A stretch of DNA of 64,000 nucleotides from Pseudomonadota bacterium. GTDB lineage: Bacteria; Pseudomonadota; Gammaproteobacteria; Burkholderiales; Burkholderiaceae_C. Positions 54,517-62,496 of the stretch are shown piece after piece. A program made the translations under genes and the position numbers. The notes below the pieces were generated by a model. The model had not been told where the DNA came from. It worked only from the letters and a program-made list of their open reading frames with translations, and made no database searches. The stretch's first letter is position 1, and every line of letters begins with the position of its first letter. The stretch is taken from assembly GCA_018241225.1 (NCBI GenBank), contig JAFEEG010000006.1, positions 1 through 64,000 on the forward strand, given 5' to 3'.

Positions 54517-57378
54517 TCACTTGGCGGGCACCGCTTCGGGGGTGCGCGCGTCCAGCAATTCCTGCTGTACCTGGTTGAAGCGGCTGTACTCGCGCTGCCA
54601 GGCCGAGGGTTGCATCACCGGCATCACCTGCACCGCCGTCACCTTGTACTCCGGGCAGTTGGTGGCCCAGTCGGAGTTGTCGGTGGTGATCACATTGGCG
54701 CCCGACTCGGGGAAGTGGAAGGTGGTGTAGACCACGCCCGGCTGCATGCGCTCGGACACCGTGGCGCGCAGCACCGTCTCGCCCGAGCGGCTCTGGATGC
54801 CGACCCAGTCGCCGTCCTTCACGCCGCGCTCCTCGGCGTCGTGCGGATGGATTTCCAGCCGGTCCTCGGCATGCCATTGGTTGTTGTCGGTGCGCCGCGT
54901 CTGCGCGCCCACGTTGTACTGCGACAGGATGCGGCCCGTGGTGAGCAAGAGCGGAAAGCGCTTGGTGACCTTCTCGTCGGTGGCCACGAACTGGGTGATG
55001 ATGAAGCGCCCCTTGCCGCGCACGAAGGCGTCGATGTGCATGGTGGGCGTGCCCTCGGGCGCGTCCTCGTTGCAGGGCCACTGCACGCTGCCCAGGCGCT
55101 CGAGCTTCTCGTAGCTCACGCCGGCGAAGGTGGGCGTGAGCGAGGCGATCTCGTCCATGATCTCTTCAGGGTTGGCGTAGTTCATGGGGTAGCCCAGGGC
55201 CTGCGCCAGCTTCACCGTCACTTCCCAGTCGGCATAGCCGGCCTTGGGCGGCATCACCTTGCGAACGCGCGAGATGCGGCGCTCGGCGTTGGTGAAGGTG
55301 CCGTCCTTTTCCAGGAAGGACGAACCCGGCAGGAACACGTGGGCGTACTTGGCGGTCTCGTTCAGGAACAGGTCCTGCACCACCACGCACTCCATGGCCA
55401 TGAGCGCGGCGGCCACGTGCTGCGTGTTGGGGTCGGACTGCACGATGTCCTCGCCCTCGCAGTACATGCCCTTGAAGCTGCCGCCGATGGCCGCGTCGAA
55501 CATGTTGGGAATGCGCAGGCCCGGCTCGGGGCTGATCTGCACGTTCCAGGCGTCTTCGAACAAGGCACGCGTGGTGCTGTCCGACACATGGCGGTAGCCC
55601 GGCAGTTCGTGTGGGAAGGAGCCCATGTCGCACGAGCCCTGCACGTTGTTCTGGCCGCGCAGCGGGTTCACGCCCACGCCTTCGCGCCCCACGTTGCCGG
55701 TGGCCATGGCCAGGTTGGCAATGCCCATCACGGTGGTCGAGCCTTGGCTGTGCTCGGTCACGCCCAGGCCGTAGTAGATGGCGGCATTGCCGCCGGTGGC
55801 GAACAGGCGGGCCGCGGCGCGCATCTCGGCAGCGGGCACGCCGGTGAGGTGCTCGGTGGCTTCGGGCGCGTTCTCGGGCTTGGCCACGAATTCGCGCCAC
55901 TGCGAGAACGACAGCGGATCGCAGCGTTCGGCCACGAACTGCTCGGCCACCAGCCCTTCGGTGACGATGACGTGCGCCAGCGCGTTGACCACCGCCACGT
56001 TGGTGCCGGGACGCAGTTGCAGATGATGGGCGGCGCGAACGTGCGGCGACTTCACCAGGTCGATGCGACGCGGATCGATCACGATCAGCTTGGCGCCCTG
56101 GCGCAGGCGCTTCTTCATGCGCGAGGCGAACACTGGGTGGCCGTCGGTGGGGTTGGCGCCGATCACCATCACCACGTCGGACTTCTCCACCGACTTGAAA
56201 GTCTGGGTGCCGGCCGATTCGCCCAGCGTCTGCTTCAGGCCATAGCCCGTGGGCGAATGGCACACGCGAGCGCAGGTGTCGACGTTGTTGTTGCCGAAGG
56301 CGGCGCGCACCAGCTTTTGCACCAGGTAGGTTTCTTCATTGGTGCAGCGCGAGGAGGTGATGCCACCGATCGATTCGCGGCCGTACTTGGCCTGAAGGCG
56401 CTTGAACTCGCTGGCGGCGTGGTTGAGCGCGGTTTCCCAGCTCACTTCCTGCCACGGGTCGGTGATCTTGGCGCGGATCATCGGCTTGAGCATGCGGTCC
56501 TTGTGGGTCGCGTAGCCCCAGGCAAAGCGGCCCTTCACGCACGAATGGCCGTCGTTGGCCTTGCCGTCCTTCCACGGCGTCATGCGCACCACTTCGTTGC
56601 CCTTCATCTCGGCCTTGAAGGCGCAGCCCACGCCGCAGTAGGCGCAGGTGGTGATCACGCTGTGCTCGGGCTGGCCGAGCCAGATGACCGACTTCTCCTG
56701 CAGGGTGGCGGTGGGGCAGGCCTCGACGCAGGCGCCGCAGCTCACGCATTCCGACTCCATGAAGGGTTGGTCCTGCCCGGGCGACACGCGCGAATCGAAG
56801 CCCCGGCCACTGATGGTGAGCGCGAAGGTGCCTTGCGTCTCTTCACAGGCGCGCACGCAGCGGTTGCAGACGATGCACTTGGAGGGGTCGTAGCTGAAGT
56901 AGGGGTTGGACTCGTCCTTGGCGCTCTTGAGGTGGTTGGCGCCCTCCGTGCCGTAGCGCACGTTGCGCAGGCCCGTCACGCCGGCCATGTCCTGCAGTTC
57001 GCAGTTGCCGTTGGCCGAGCAGGTCAGGCAATCCAGGGGATGGTCGGAGATGTAGAGCTCCATCACGCCCTTGCGCAGGTCCTGCAGGGCGGGCGACTGG
57101 GTGCGCACCTTCATGCCCTGTTCGGCGGGCGTGGTGCACGAGGCGGGGTAGCCCCGGCGGCCTTCGATCTCCACCAGGCACAGGCGGCACGAACCAAAGG
57201 GCTCCAGGCTGTCGGTGGCGCACAGCTTGGGCACGCGCACGCCGGCATCCACCGCAGCGCGCATCAGCGAGGTGCCCGCGGGCACGGTGATTTCCTGGCC
57301 GTCGATTTCCAGGGTGACTTCGCGCTCCGACTCGCGCGCCGGAGTGCCGTAGTCGATCTCTTTGAGGTGGTCGAGCAT
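54517..57378 (-). CDS. fdsA: NAD-dependent formate dehydrogenase alpha subunit
   Basis: A 953-residue molybdoenzyme. The N-terminal [2Fe-2S] ferredoxin-like domain has LCATDSLEPFGSCRLCLVE; the next iron-sulfur segments include CIVCNRCVRACEETQG and CVSCGACVEACPTATL; the MGD-binding catalytic domain begins TTCAYCGVGCAFKAEM with the active-site Cys in RVCHSPTGYG (Cys rather than selenocysteine). The C-terminal domain ends with molybdopterin-binding motifs. It oxidises formate to CO2 in the cytoplasm. Confidence 0.96.
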   Translation of the reverse strand: MLDHLKEIDYGTPARESEREVTLEIDGQEITVPAGTSLMRAAVDAGVRVPKLCATDSLEPFGSCRLCLVEIEGRRGYPASCTTPAEQGMKVRTQSPALQDLRKGVMELYISDHPLDCLTCSANGNCELQDMAGVTGLRNVRYGTEGANHLKSAKDESNPYFSYDPSKCIVCNRCVRACEETQGTFALTISGRGFDSRVSPGQDQPFMESECVSCGACVEACPTATLQEKSVIWLGQPEHSVITTCAYCGVGCAFKAEMKGNEVVRMTPWKDGKANDGHSCVKGRFAWGYATHKDRMLKPMIRAKITDPWQEVSWETALNHAASEFKRLQAKYGRESIGGITSSRCTNEETYLVQKLVRAAFGNNNVDTCARVCHSPTGYGLKQTLGESAGTQTFKSVEKSDVVMVIGANPTDGHPVFASRMKKRLRQGAKLIVIDPRRIDLVKSPHVRAAHHLQLRPGTNVAVVNALAHVIVTEGLVAEQFVAERCDPLSFSQWREFVAKPENAPEATEHLTGVPAAEMRAAARLFATGGNAAIYYGLGVTEHSQGSTTVMGIANLAMATGNVGREGVGVNPLRGQNNVQGSCDMGSFPHELPGYRHVSDSTTRALFEDAWNVQISPEPGLRIPNMFDAAIGGSFKGMYCEGEDIVQSDPNTQHVAAALMAMECVVVQDLFLNETAKYAHVFLPGSSFLEKDGTFTNAERRISRVRKVMPPKAGYADWEVTVKLAQALGYPMNYANPEEIMDEIASLTPTFAGVSYEKLERLGSVQWPCNEDAPEGTPTMHIDAFVRGKGRFIITQFVATDEKVTKRFPLLLTTGRILSQYNVGAQTRRTDNNQWHAEDRLEIHPHDAEERGVKDGDWVGIQSRSGETVLRATVSERMQPGVVYTTFHFPESGANVITTDNSDWATNCPEYKVTAVQVMPVMQPSAWQREYSRFNQVQQELLDARTPEAVPAK

Positions 57379-57401
57379 CGTGTTTCCTCTTTCTTTCTTC
57401 T

Positions 57402-58964
57402 TCAGGCGGCCTGGCGGTCAGGTGCCGCGATGCCGAAGTCTTCGGGGAAATGGTTGAGCGCGGACAGCACCGGGAAGGGCGTCATGCCGCCCATGGCGCA
57501 CAGCGAACCGTTGACCATGGTGTTGCACAGGTCGCGCAGCAGGATGACCTGCTGAGCGCGGTTGTGGTCGGCGCGGATGCGGTCGATGACCTCCACGCCG
57601 CGCGTGGAGCCGATGCGGCAGGGCGTGCACTTGCCGCACGATTCGATGGCGCAGAACTCCATGGCGTAGCGGGCCATCTTCGAGAGGTCGGCCGTGTCGT
57701 CGTGCACCACCAGGCCGCCGTGGCCGACCGTGGCACCCACTGCCGCGAAGGCCTCGTAGTCCACCGGCAGGTCGAACTGGCTCTCGGGCATGTAGGCGCC
57801 CAACGGGCCGCCGAACTGCACCGCCTTGATCGGGCGTCCCGTTGCGGTGCCACCGCCGAAGTCTTCCAGCAGCTCCCGCAGCGTGACGCCGAAGGCCTTT
57901 TCCACCAGCCCGCCGAAGCGGATGTTGCCCGCCAGTTGCATGGGCAGCGTGCCGCGCGAACGGCCCACGCCGTAGTTCTTGTAGAAGTCGGCGCCGCGCG
58001 AGAGGATGATCGGCACGCTGGCCAGCGTGATCACGTTGTTGATGAGCGTGGGCTTGCCGAACAACCCTTCGATGGCCGGCAGCGGGGGCTTGGCGCGCAC
58101 CACGCCGCGCTTGCCCTCGATGCTTTCCAGCAGGGCCGTTTCCTCGCCGCAGACGTAGGAGCCCGCACCCTTGCGCACTTCCAGGTGGAAGGCGTGGGGC
58201 GTGTGCAGCACGCTGTCGCCCAGGTAGCCGGCAGCCTCGGCACGCGCAATGGCTTCGTTGAGCACGTCGATGGCATGCGGATATTCGGAGCGAACGTAGA
58301 TGTAGCCGCGCGTGGCACCGGTGGCAATGCCGGCAATGGCCATGCCCTCGATCAGCACGAAGGGGTCGCCCTCCATGGTCATGCGGTCGGAGAAGGTGCC
58401 CGAGTCGCCTTCGTCGGCATTGCACACGACGTACTTTTGCGCAGCTTGCGTACCAGCAACCGTCTTCCACTTGATGCCCGCGGGAAACGCCGCGCCGCCG
58501 CGGCCGCGCAGGCCCGAATCGAGCACCTGCTGCACGATCTGTCCGGGCGTCATGGCCAGCGCGCGGCGCAGGCCGGCAAAGCCTTCATGCGCCTCGTAGT
58601 CCTCGATGGACAGCGGGTCGGTGATGCCCATGCGGGCGAACACCAGGCGCTCCTGCTTCTTCAGGTACGGAATTTCGTCGGTGAGCCCCAGGCACAGCGG
58701 ATGGGTCGCGCCGAGGTGAAAGCCTGCATCGAAAAGGCCCGGCACGTCCTCGACCGTGACCGGCCCATAGGCAACGCGACCGGACGGCGTGCTTACCTCG
58801 ACCAGCGGCTCCAGCCAGAACATGCCGCGCGAGCCGTTGCGCACCAGGCGCAGCTTGATGCCGCGTGCGGCGGCTTCCTGCGCGATGCGACGCGCAACGC
58901 GCTCGGCGCCGGCGGCCAGGGCGGCCGAGTCGCGGGGCACGTAGATGGTTGCTGCGTTGCTCAT
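57402..58964 (-). CDS. fdsB: Formate dehydrogenase beta subunit (NADH-binding)
   Basis: A 520-residue flavoprotein related to the 51-kDa subunit of complex I. An N-terminal thioredoxin-like domain (1-120) precedes the FMN site GLRGRGGAAFPAGIKWK, NADH-binding CNADEGDSGTFSDR, and the [4Fe-4S] ligands ESCGKCTPCRIGST near the C-terminus. It passes electrons from FdsA to NAD. Its ATG overlaps the fdsG stop by 4 bases. Confidence 0.95.
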   Translation of the reverse strand: MSNAATIYVPRDSAALAAGAERVARRIAQEAAARGIKLRLVRNGSRGMFWLEPLVEVSTPSGRVAYGPVTVEDVPGLFDAGFHLGATHPLCLGLTDEIPYLKKQERLVFARMGITDPLSIEDYEAHEGFAGLRRALAMTPGQIVQQVLDSGLRGRGGAAFPAGIKWKTVAGTQAAQKYVVCNADEGDSGTFSDRMTMEGDPFVLIEGMAIAGIATGATRGYIYVRSEYPHAIDVLNEAIARAEAAGYLGDSVLHTPHAFHLEVRKGAGSYVCGEETALLESIEGKRGVVRAKPPLPAIEGLFGKPTLINNVITLASVPIILSRGADFYKNYGVGRSRGTLPMQLAGNIRFGGLVEKAFGVTLRELLEDFGGGTATGRPIKAVQFGGPLGAYMPESQFDLPVDYEAFAAVGATVGHGGLVVHDDTADLSKMARYAMEFCAIESCGKCTPCRIGSTRGVEVIDRIRADHNRAQQVILLRDLCNTMVNGSLCAMGGMTPFPVLSALNHFPEDFGIAAPDRQAA

Positions 58965-59467
58965 TTTTCGCTCCTAGCCTGCGCGATCAGCGCATCGAGG
59001 CCGCGCGCGGACACGCGGCCGTGGGGTTCGCCATCGAGCATCAGGGCCGGCGACGACGCGCACAGGCCCAGGCAGTACACGGGCTCCAAGGTGAATGAAC
59101 CGTCCGAGGTCGTGCTGTGGCTGGCGCAGTCCAGGCGCAGCTCGGCATGGGACAGCAGCGCATCGGCGCCCATCGACTGGCAGGCCTCGGCGCGGCAGAT
59201 CTGCAGCACGTGGCGGCCGGCCGGTTCGCTGCGGAAGTGGTGGTAGTAGGTGACGACGCCATGCACCTCGGCGCGCGAGAGATTCAGGGCGTCGGCAATG
59301 CCGGGCACCGCATCTGCGGGTACGTGGCCCAGCCTGTCCTGGAGTTCATGCAGGATGGGCAGCAGCGCGCCCTCTTCATTGGCGTGGCGCGCCAGCACCT
59401 CTTGCAGCAAGGCAGCGTTGGCGCCGGTATTCGGCGCAGCCGGCCGGGGGTCGCGGGCCAGTTCCAT
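58961..59467 (-). CDS. fdsG: Formate dehydrogenase gamma subunit
   Basis: A 168-residue subunit like the 24-kDa protein of complex I. The [2Fe-2S] ligands lie in ICRAEACQSMGADAL and VYCLGLCASSPAL. The start at 59467 is preferred to 59482 because AAGGAG lies 6 bases upstream. It is the first gene of the fds operon: fdsG, fdsB, fdsA, fdhD, fdsD. Confidence 0.94.
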   Translation of the reverse strand: MELARDPRPAAPNTGANAALLQEVLARHANEEGALLPILHELQDRLGHVPADAVPGIADALNLSRAEVHGVVTYYHHFRSEPAGRHVLQICRAEACQSMGADALLSHAELRLDCASHSTTSDGSFTLEPVYCLGLCASSPALMLDGEPHGRVSARGLDALIAQARSEK

Positions 59468-59522
59468 GCGAGTCTCCTTCATGTTCGTTCACCCGTGGGG
59501 CGGGCGTGCGGCGGAGTCTGCG

Positions 59523-59558
59523 CATTGGCGGGCAATGGGTCCAATTTATTCGGGGAAT
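59523..59558. promoter_or_regulatory. Candidate operator of the fds operon
   Basis: CATTG-GCGGG-CAATG (59523-59537) and ATTC-GGG-GAAT (59548-59558) lie 56-91 bases upstream of the fdsG start. Two short dyads about 20 bases apart are the kind of target a LysR-type protein uses. The LysR gene at 60819-61769 is a candidate binder by analogy with FdsR of Cupriavidus. Confidence 0.3.
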
Positions 59559-59591
59559 GGATCGATGCGTGCCCGAAATGATGGCCGGACG

Positions 59592-60716
59592 CTAGAGCGG
59601 CAGGCGATGGGCGGCCAGGCGCCTTTGCCGACGCACGCTCCAGCGCTGCACGGCCATGTCCACCAGGGTGAGCACGGCCAGAAACAGCAGGCTGCGGGCC
59701 AGATGCACCTGGGCCACCTGGACGCGCCGGTCCACCTCCTGCTGGACCTGGGCGGCGAGTGCCAGACCGGAATAGTCGGGAATGCCCGAGCCCACCGGCA
59801 CGGGCAGGCCGGCACCTTCCAGGCCGGTCTCCTTGATCTGGGCGGCCACCTCGGTGGCCTGCTGGGCCCGCCTGCCGGACAGCGAGCCGTGTTCGTCGGC
59901 GTAGACCTTGGTGAACTCGGCGCCCAGCAGGAAGATCTGCGCCGCGTAATAGACCCAGGCCACCAGCACCACCAGCGACCCGGCCGCTGCGAAGGTTTCC
60001 ATGAAGCCGCTCTTGCCCAGGTACAGGCCGATCAGCAGCTTTCCGAGTTCGGACAGAACAGCCGTCACCGCCGCGCCGATCCAGACGTCGCGCCAGGCGA
60101 TGGGCGCCGTGGGCATCAGCTTGAAGATCATGGCAAAGAGCAAGGTCACGATGACCAGCGAGATGACGGCGTTGAGCGCCTGCAGGAGCACCTCCCAGCC
60201 CGGAAAGATGCCCCCGTACCACCCTTCGAAGGCGGCAAGGCCCGCGCTGATGAGCAGCGACACGATCAGCAGGAAGGCCAGGCCCAGGATGAGCCCGAAG
60301 GACAGCAGCCTTGCCCGCAGCACGGCCCACACGCCCGAGGGCTTCTCCACCTCGGGCACGTGCCAGATGCGGTCCAGCGCACTCTGCAACTCGGCGAACA
60401 CGGTGGTCGCGCCCACCAGCAGCACCACGGCACTGATCGCGCTGGCAAGCAGCCCCTTGTCCGATTCCCTTGCAGCATCGAGCAGGGCCTGCACCGCCAT
60501 GCCGCCATGGCTGCCCACGAGCGAGGTGAGCTGCGCCACGATCTGCTGCTGCGCTGCTTCGCGCCCGAAGATCGCGCCCGCCACCGCGATGACGATGACC
60601 AGCAGTGGCGCCAGCGAAAAGATCGTGTAGTACGAGATGGCCGCGCCCATGCTGGGTGCGTAGTCATCGATCCAGGCGCCGATGGCTTTGCGGCATAGAT
60701 CGAAGAGATGCTTCAT
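59592..60716 (-). CDS. YihY/BrkB-family inner membrane protein
   Basis: A 374-residue membrane protein of the YihY (formerly 'virulence factor BrkB') family. The N-terminus is cytoplasmic, then about six membrane helices (LAPLLVIVIAVAGAIFGRE, VVLLVGATTVFAELQS, FGLILGLAFLLIVSLL, and others). The family consensus WVYYAAQIFLLGAEFTKVYA is clear. An additional hydrophobic stretch (SLLFLAVLTLVDMAV) occurs near the C-terminus. The transported or bound substrate is unknown. It lies between the LysR gene and fdsG. Confidence 0.9.
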   Translation of the reverse strand: MKHLFDLCRKAIGAWIDDYAPSMGAAISYYTIFSLAPLLVIVIAVAGAIFGREAAQQQIVAQLTSLVGSHGGMAVQALLDAARESDKGLLASAISAVVLLVGATTVFAELQSALDRIWHVPEVEKPSGVWAVLRARLLSFGLILGLAFLLIVSLLISAGLAAFEGWYGGIFPGWEVLLQALNAVISLVIVTLLFAMIFKLMPTAPIAWRDVWIGAAVTAVLSELGKLLIGLYLGKSGFMETFAAAGSLVVLVAWVYYAAQIFLLGAEFTKVYADEHGSLSGRRAQQATEVAAQIKETGLEGAGLPVPVGSGIPDYSGLALAAQVQQEVDRRVQVAQVHLARSLLFLAVLTLVDMAVQRWSVRRQRRLAAHRLPL

Positions 60717-60818
60717 ACGCCGCCAAGCATGCGATTTGCCCCGGTGGGCAAGCCATCGGATGGCGCATTCAACCGGTGTAGGACGGTGGCCGGATGCGCT
60801 TGCTTGGGGGGGGCGTGC

Positions 60819-61769
60819 CTAAGCGCCGCCGTCGAGCGCGCCGGCGTGACTGGCGACCTCGTTGCGCCAGGCCGGGTCTTCGGCAAAGACCAGGGCGGCC
60901 TCGAGCGTGCGCGACGGTCGGTTGGTGTCGTGCACCAGGAACGAGATGGCCGTTTCAACCCGCGGCTCCACCAGCGGCAGGGCCTCGATGTCGTCGTAGC
61001 CCTGCACGTCGTCCACCAGGGCACCCGGCATCACGCTGCACACGCGGCCCGCGCGCACGCTCAGCGCCAGGGTGGAGATGGAGTTGGTCTCGATCACCGG
61101 CTTGGGGCTCACGCCTGCCTCGGCAAAGGCGCGGTCGATGATGCTGCGGTTGTGCATCTCGGCGCTGAGCAGGCACAGCGGCAGCGCCGCCGCGTCGCGC
61201 CAGCGCAGGGGCTTGCCCACGCGAAGGCGCTGCGACTTGGCCGGCGCCGCCTTGCGCAGCAGGAAGTAGTGCTCGATGTACTGCGGAATGACGCGCACGG
61301 CCGAGTTGCTGTTGTCCATGCGCTCGGTGTAGCCCAGGCCCATGTCCAGCGACAGGCTTTCCAGGCCTGATTCCAGCTCGATGGAGCTCATGGAGCGCAG
61401 CGTGGGCGTGATGCCCGGATGCCGGTCCTGCAGCATGGCGACGAAGCGCGCCGCCAGGGGCATGGCCGTAGGCACCGCGCCGATCAGCAGGTTGCCTGTG
61501 GGCGCGTCCTTGCCGCTGTTGAGGTCTTGCTGCAGCAGCTCGTACTCGCGCAGGATCTTGCGGCCACTGGCCAGGATGCGCTCGCCTTCGACCGTGAAGC
61601 CAGCAAAGTTGCGCCCGCGCTTGACGATGGAGGTGCCAAAGCTCACTTCCAGCGCCCGGATGGCATTGGACAGCGCCGGCTGCGTCACGCTGCAAGCGAG
61701 CGCCGCGCGGCCGAAATGTCGATGGTCATCCAGCGCGACCAGGTACTTGAGCGAGACGAAAAGATTCAT
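60819..61769 (-). CDS. LysR-family transcriptional regulator
   Basis: A 316-residue regulator. The N-terminal winged helix-turn-helix reads HFGRAALACSVTQPALSNAI, and the effector-binding domain spans about 90-300. It shows the usual structure of formate-responsive FdsR-type regulators, but the specific family cannot be told by eye. It overlaps the upstream 197-aa gene by 4 bases (ATGA). It lies close to the fds operon and may control it. Confidence 0.9.
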   Translation of the reverse strand: MNLFVSLKYLVALDDHRHFGRAALACSVTQPALSNAIRALEVSFGTSIVKRGRNFAGFTVEGERILASGRKILREYELLQQDLNSGKDAPTGNLLIGAVPTAMPLAARFVAMLQDRHPGITPTLRSMSSIELESGLESLSLDMGLGYTERMDNSNSAVRVIPQYIEHYFLLRKAAPAKSQRLRVGKPLRWRDAAALPLCLLSAEMHNRSIIDRAFAEAGVSPKPVIETNSISTLALSVRAGRVCSVMPGALVDDVQGYDDIEALPLVEPRVETAISFLVHDTNRPSRTLEAALVFAEDPAWRNEVASHAGALDGGA

Positions 61770-62359
61770 TTTTCGGAGGCAGGGATCCGGCGATCCTTTT
61801 GCAGCAGGCGGCTGAGCACCGAGCGCGGCGCGGGCGCCGGCGGCAAAGCGGCCGCGCGGAACTGGCCATAGGCCAGGCGCTCGTCCCGCAGCGCGCCGGC
61901 CAGCAGGTCGGCATTGTCCCGGTTGTAGAGCCACATGCCGCTCACCACGAAATGCGCGCTGTAGCGCGGGTGGGGCCGGGGTGCGACGTGGATGTCGTGC
62001 ACGCCCACGCTCTGCAGCATCTGGGCGCGGGCACTGGCCAGGCGGGTCGCTCCGTCCTTCTGGCTTTCGAGCGACTCGATATCGGCGCTGAGCACGATGC
62101 CGATGGCGCTGATGGCAGGAAAACGCTCGATGAAGAAGCTCAGCACCTCCACCACGATCAAGCGGGCGGTGCGCCACGACCCCAGTTGTCGCAGGTCTGT
62201 AGCACGAAAGTCTTCGAGCCGAAGCTCGGCGCCATCGGCGCTGGCGGTGACGGTATAGAGCCGCCCGAGGTGCACCTTTCCATCGAACACGTCGAGGGGC
62301 TCGCCCAGGACATAGGGTCCGGAGCGGAGGCCGGTAATGCGAAGGCCTTTGAACATCAT
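61766..62359 (-). CDS. Hypothetical protein coupled to the LysR gene (197 aa)
   Basis: A 197-residue soluble protein. It starts MMFKGLRITGLRSGPYVLGEP, with a beta-rich N-terminus (VHLGRLYTVTASADGAELRL) and a helical middle (VVEVLSFFIERFPAISAIGI). The C-terminus is basic. I do not recognise the family. A 4-base overlap with the LysR start indicates a shared transcript. M42 (62356) is an alternative start. Confidence 0.65.
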   Translation of the reverse strand: MMFKGLRITGLRSGPYVLGEPLDVFDGKVHLGRLYTVTASADGAELRLEDFRATDLRQLGSWRTARLIVVEVLSFFIERFPAISAIGIVLSADIESLESQKDGATRLASARAQMLQSVGVHDIHVAPRPHPRYSAHFVVSGMWLYNRDNADLLAGALRDERLAYGQFRAAALPPAPAPRSVLSRLLQKDRRIPASEK

Positions 62360-62496
62360 GCGAAAGAAGGTGCTATCGCCGCAAAGTCTAACAAGGCGCG
62401 GCGACGTCTCCGGTCGCATCGGGCACTGCCACATCGGGCAAACCATGATGCCAGCGACCCGTAACCGCCCCTGGCGCACCCGACAATTTGCCCATC

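Noticed and set aside
60806..60813. Run of eight G as a possible frameshift site
   Set aside because: It lies outside the coding regions, between the LysR stop and the YihY start, so it cannot shift a gene.
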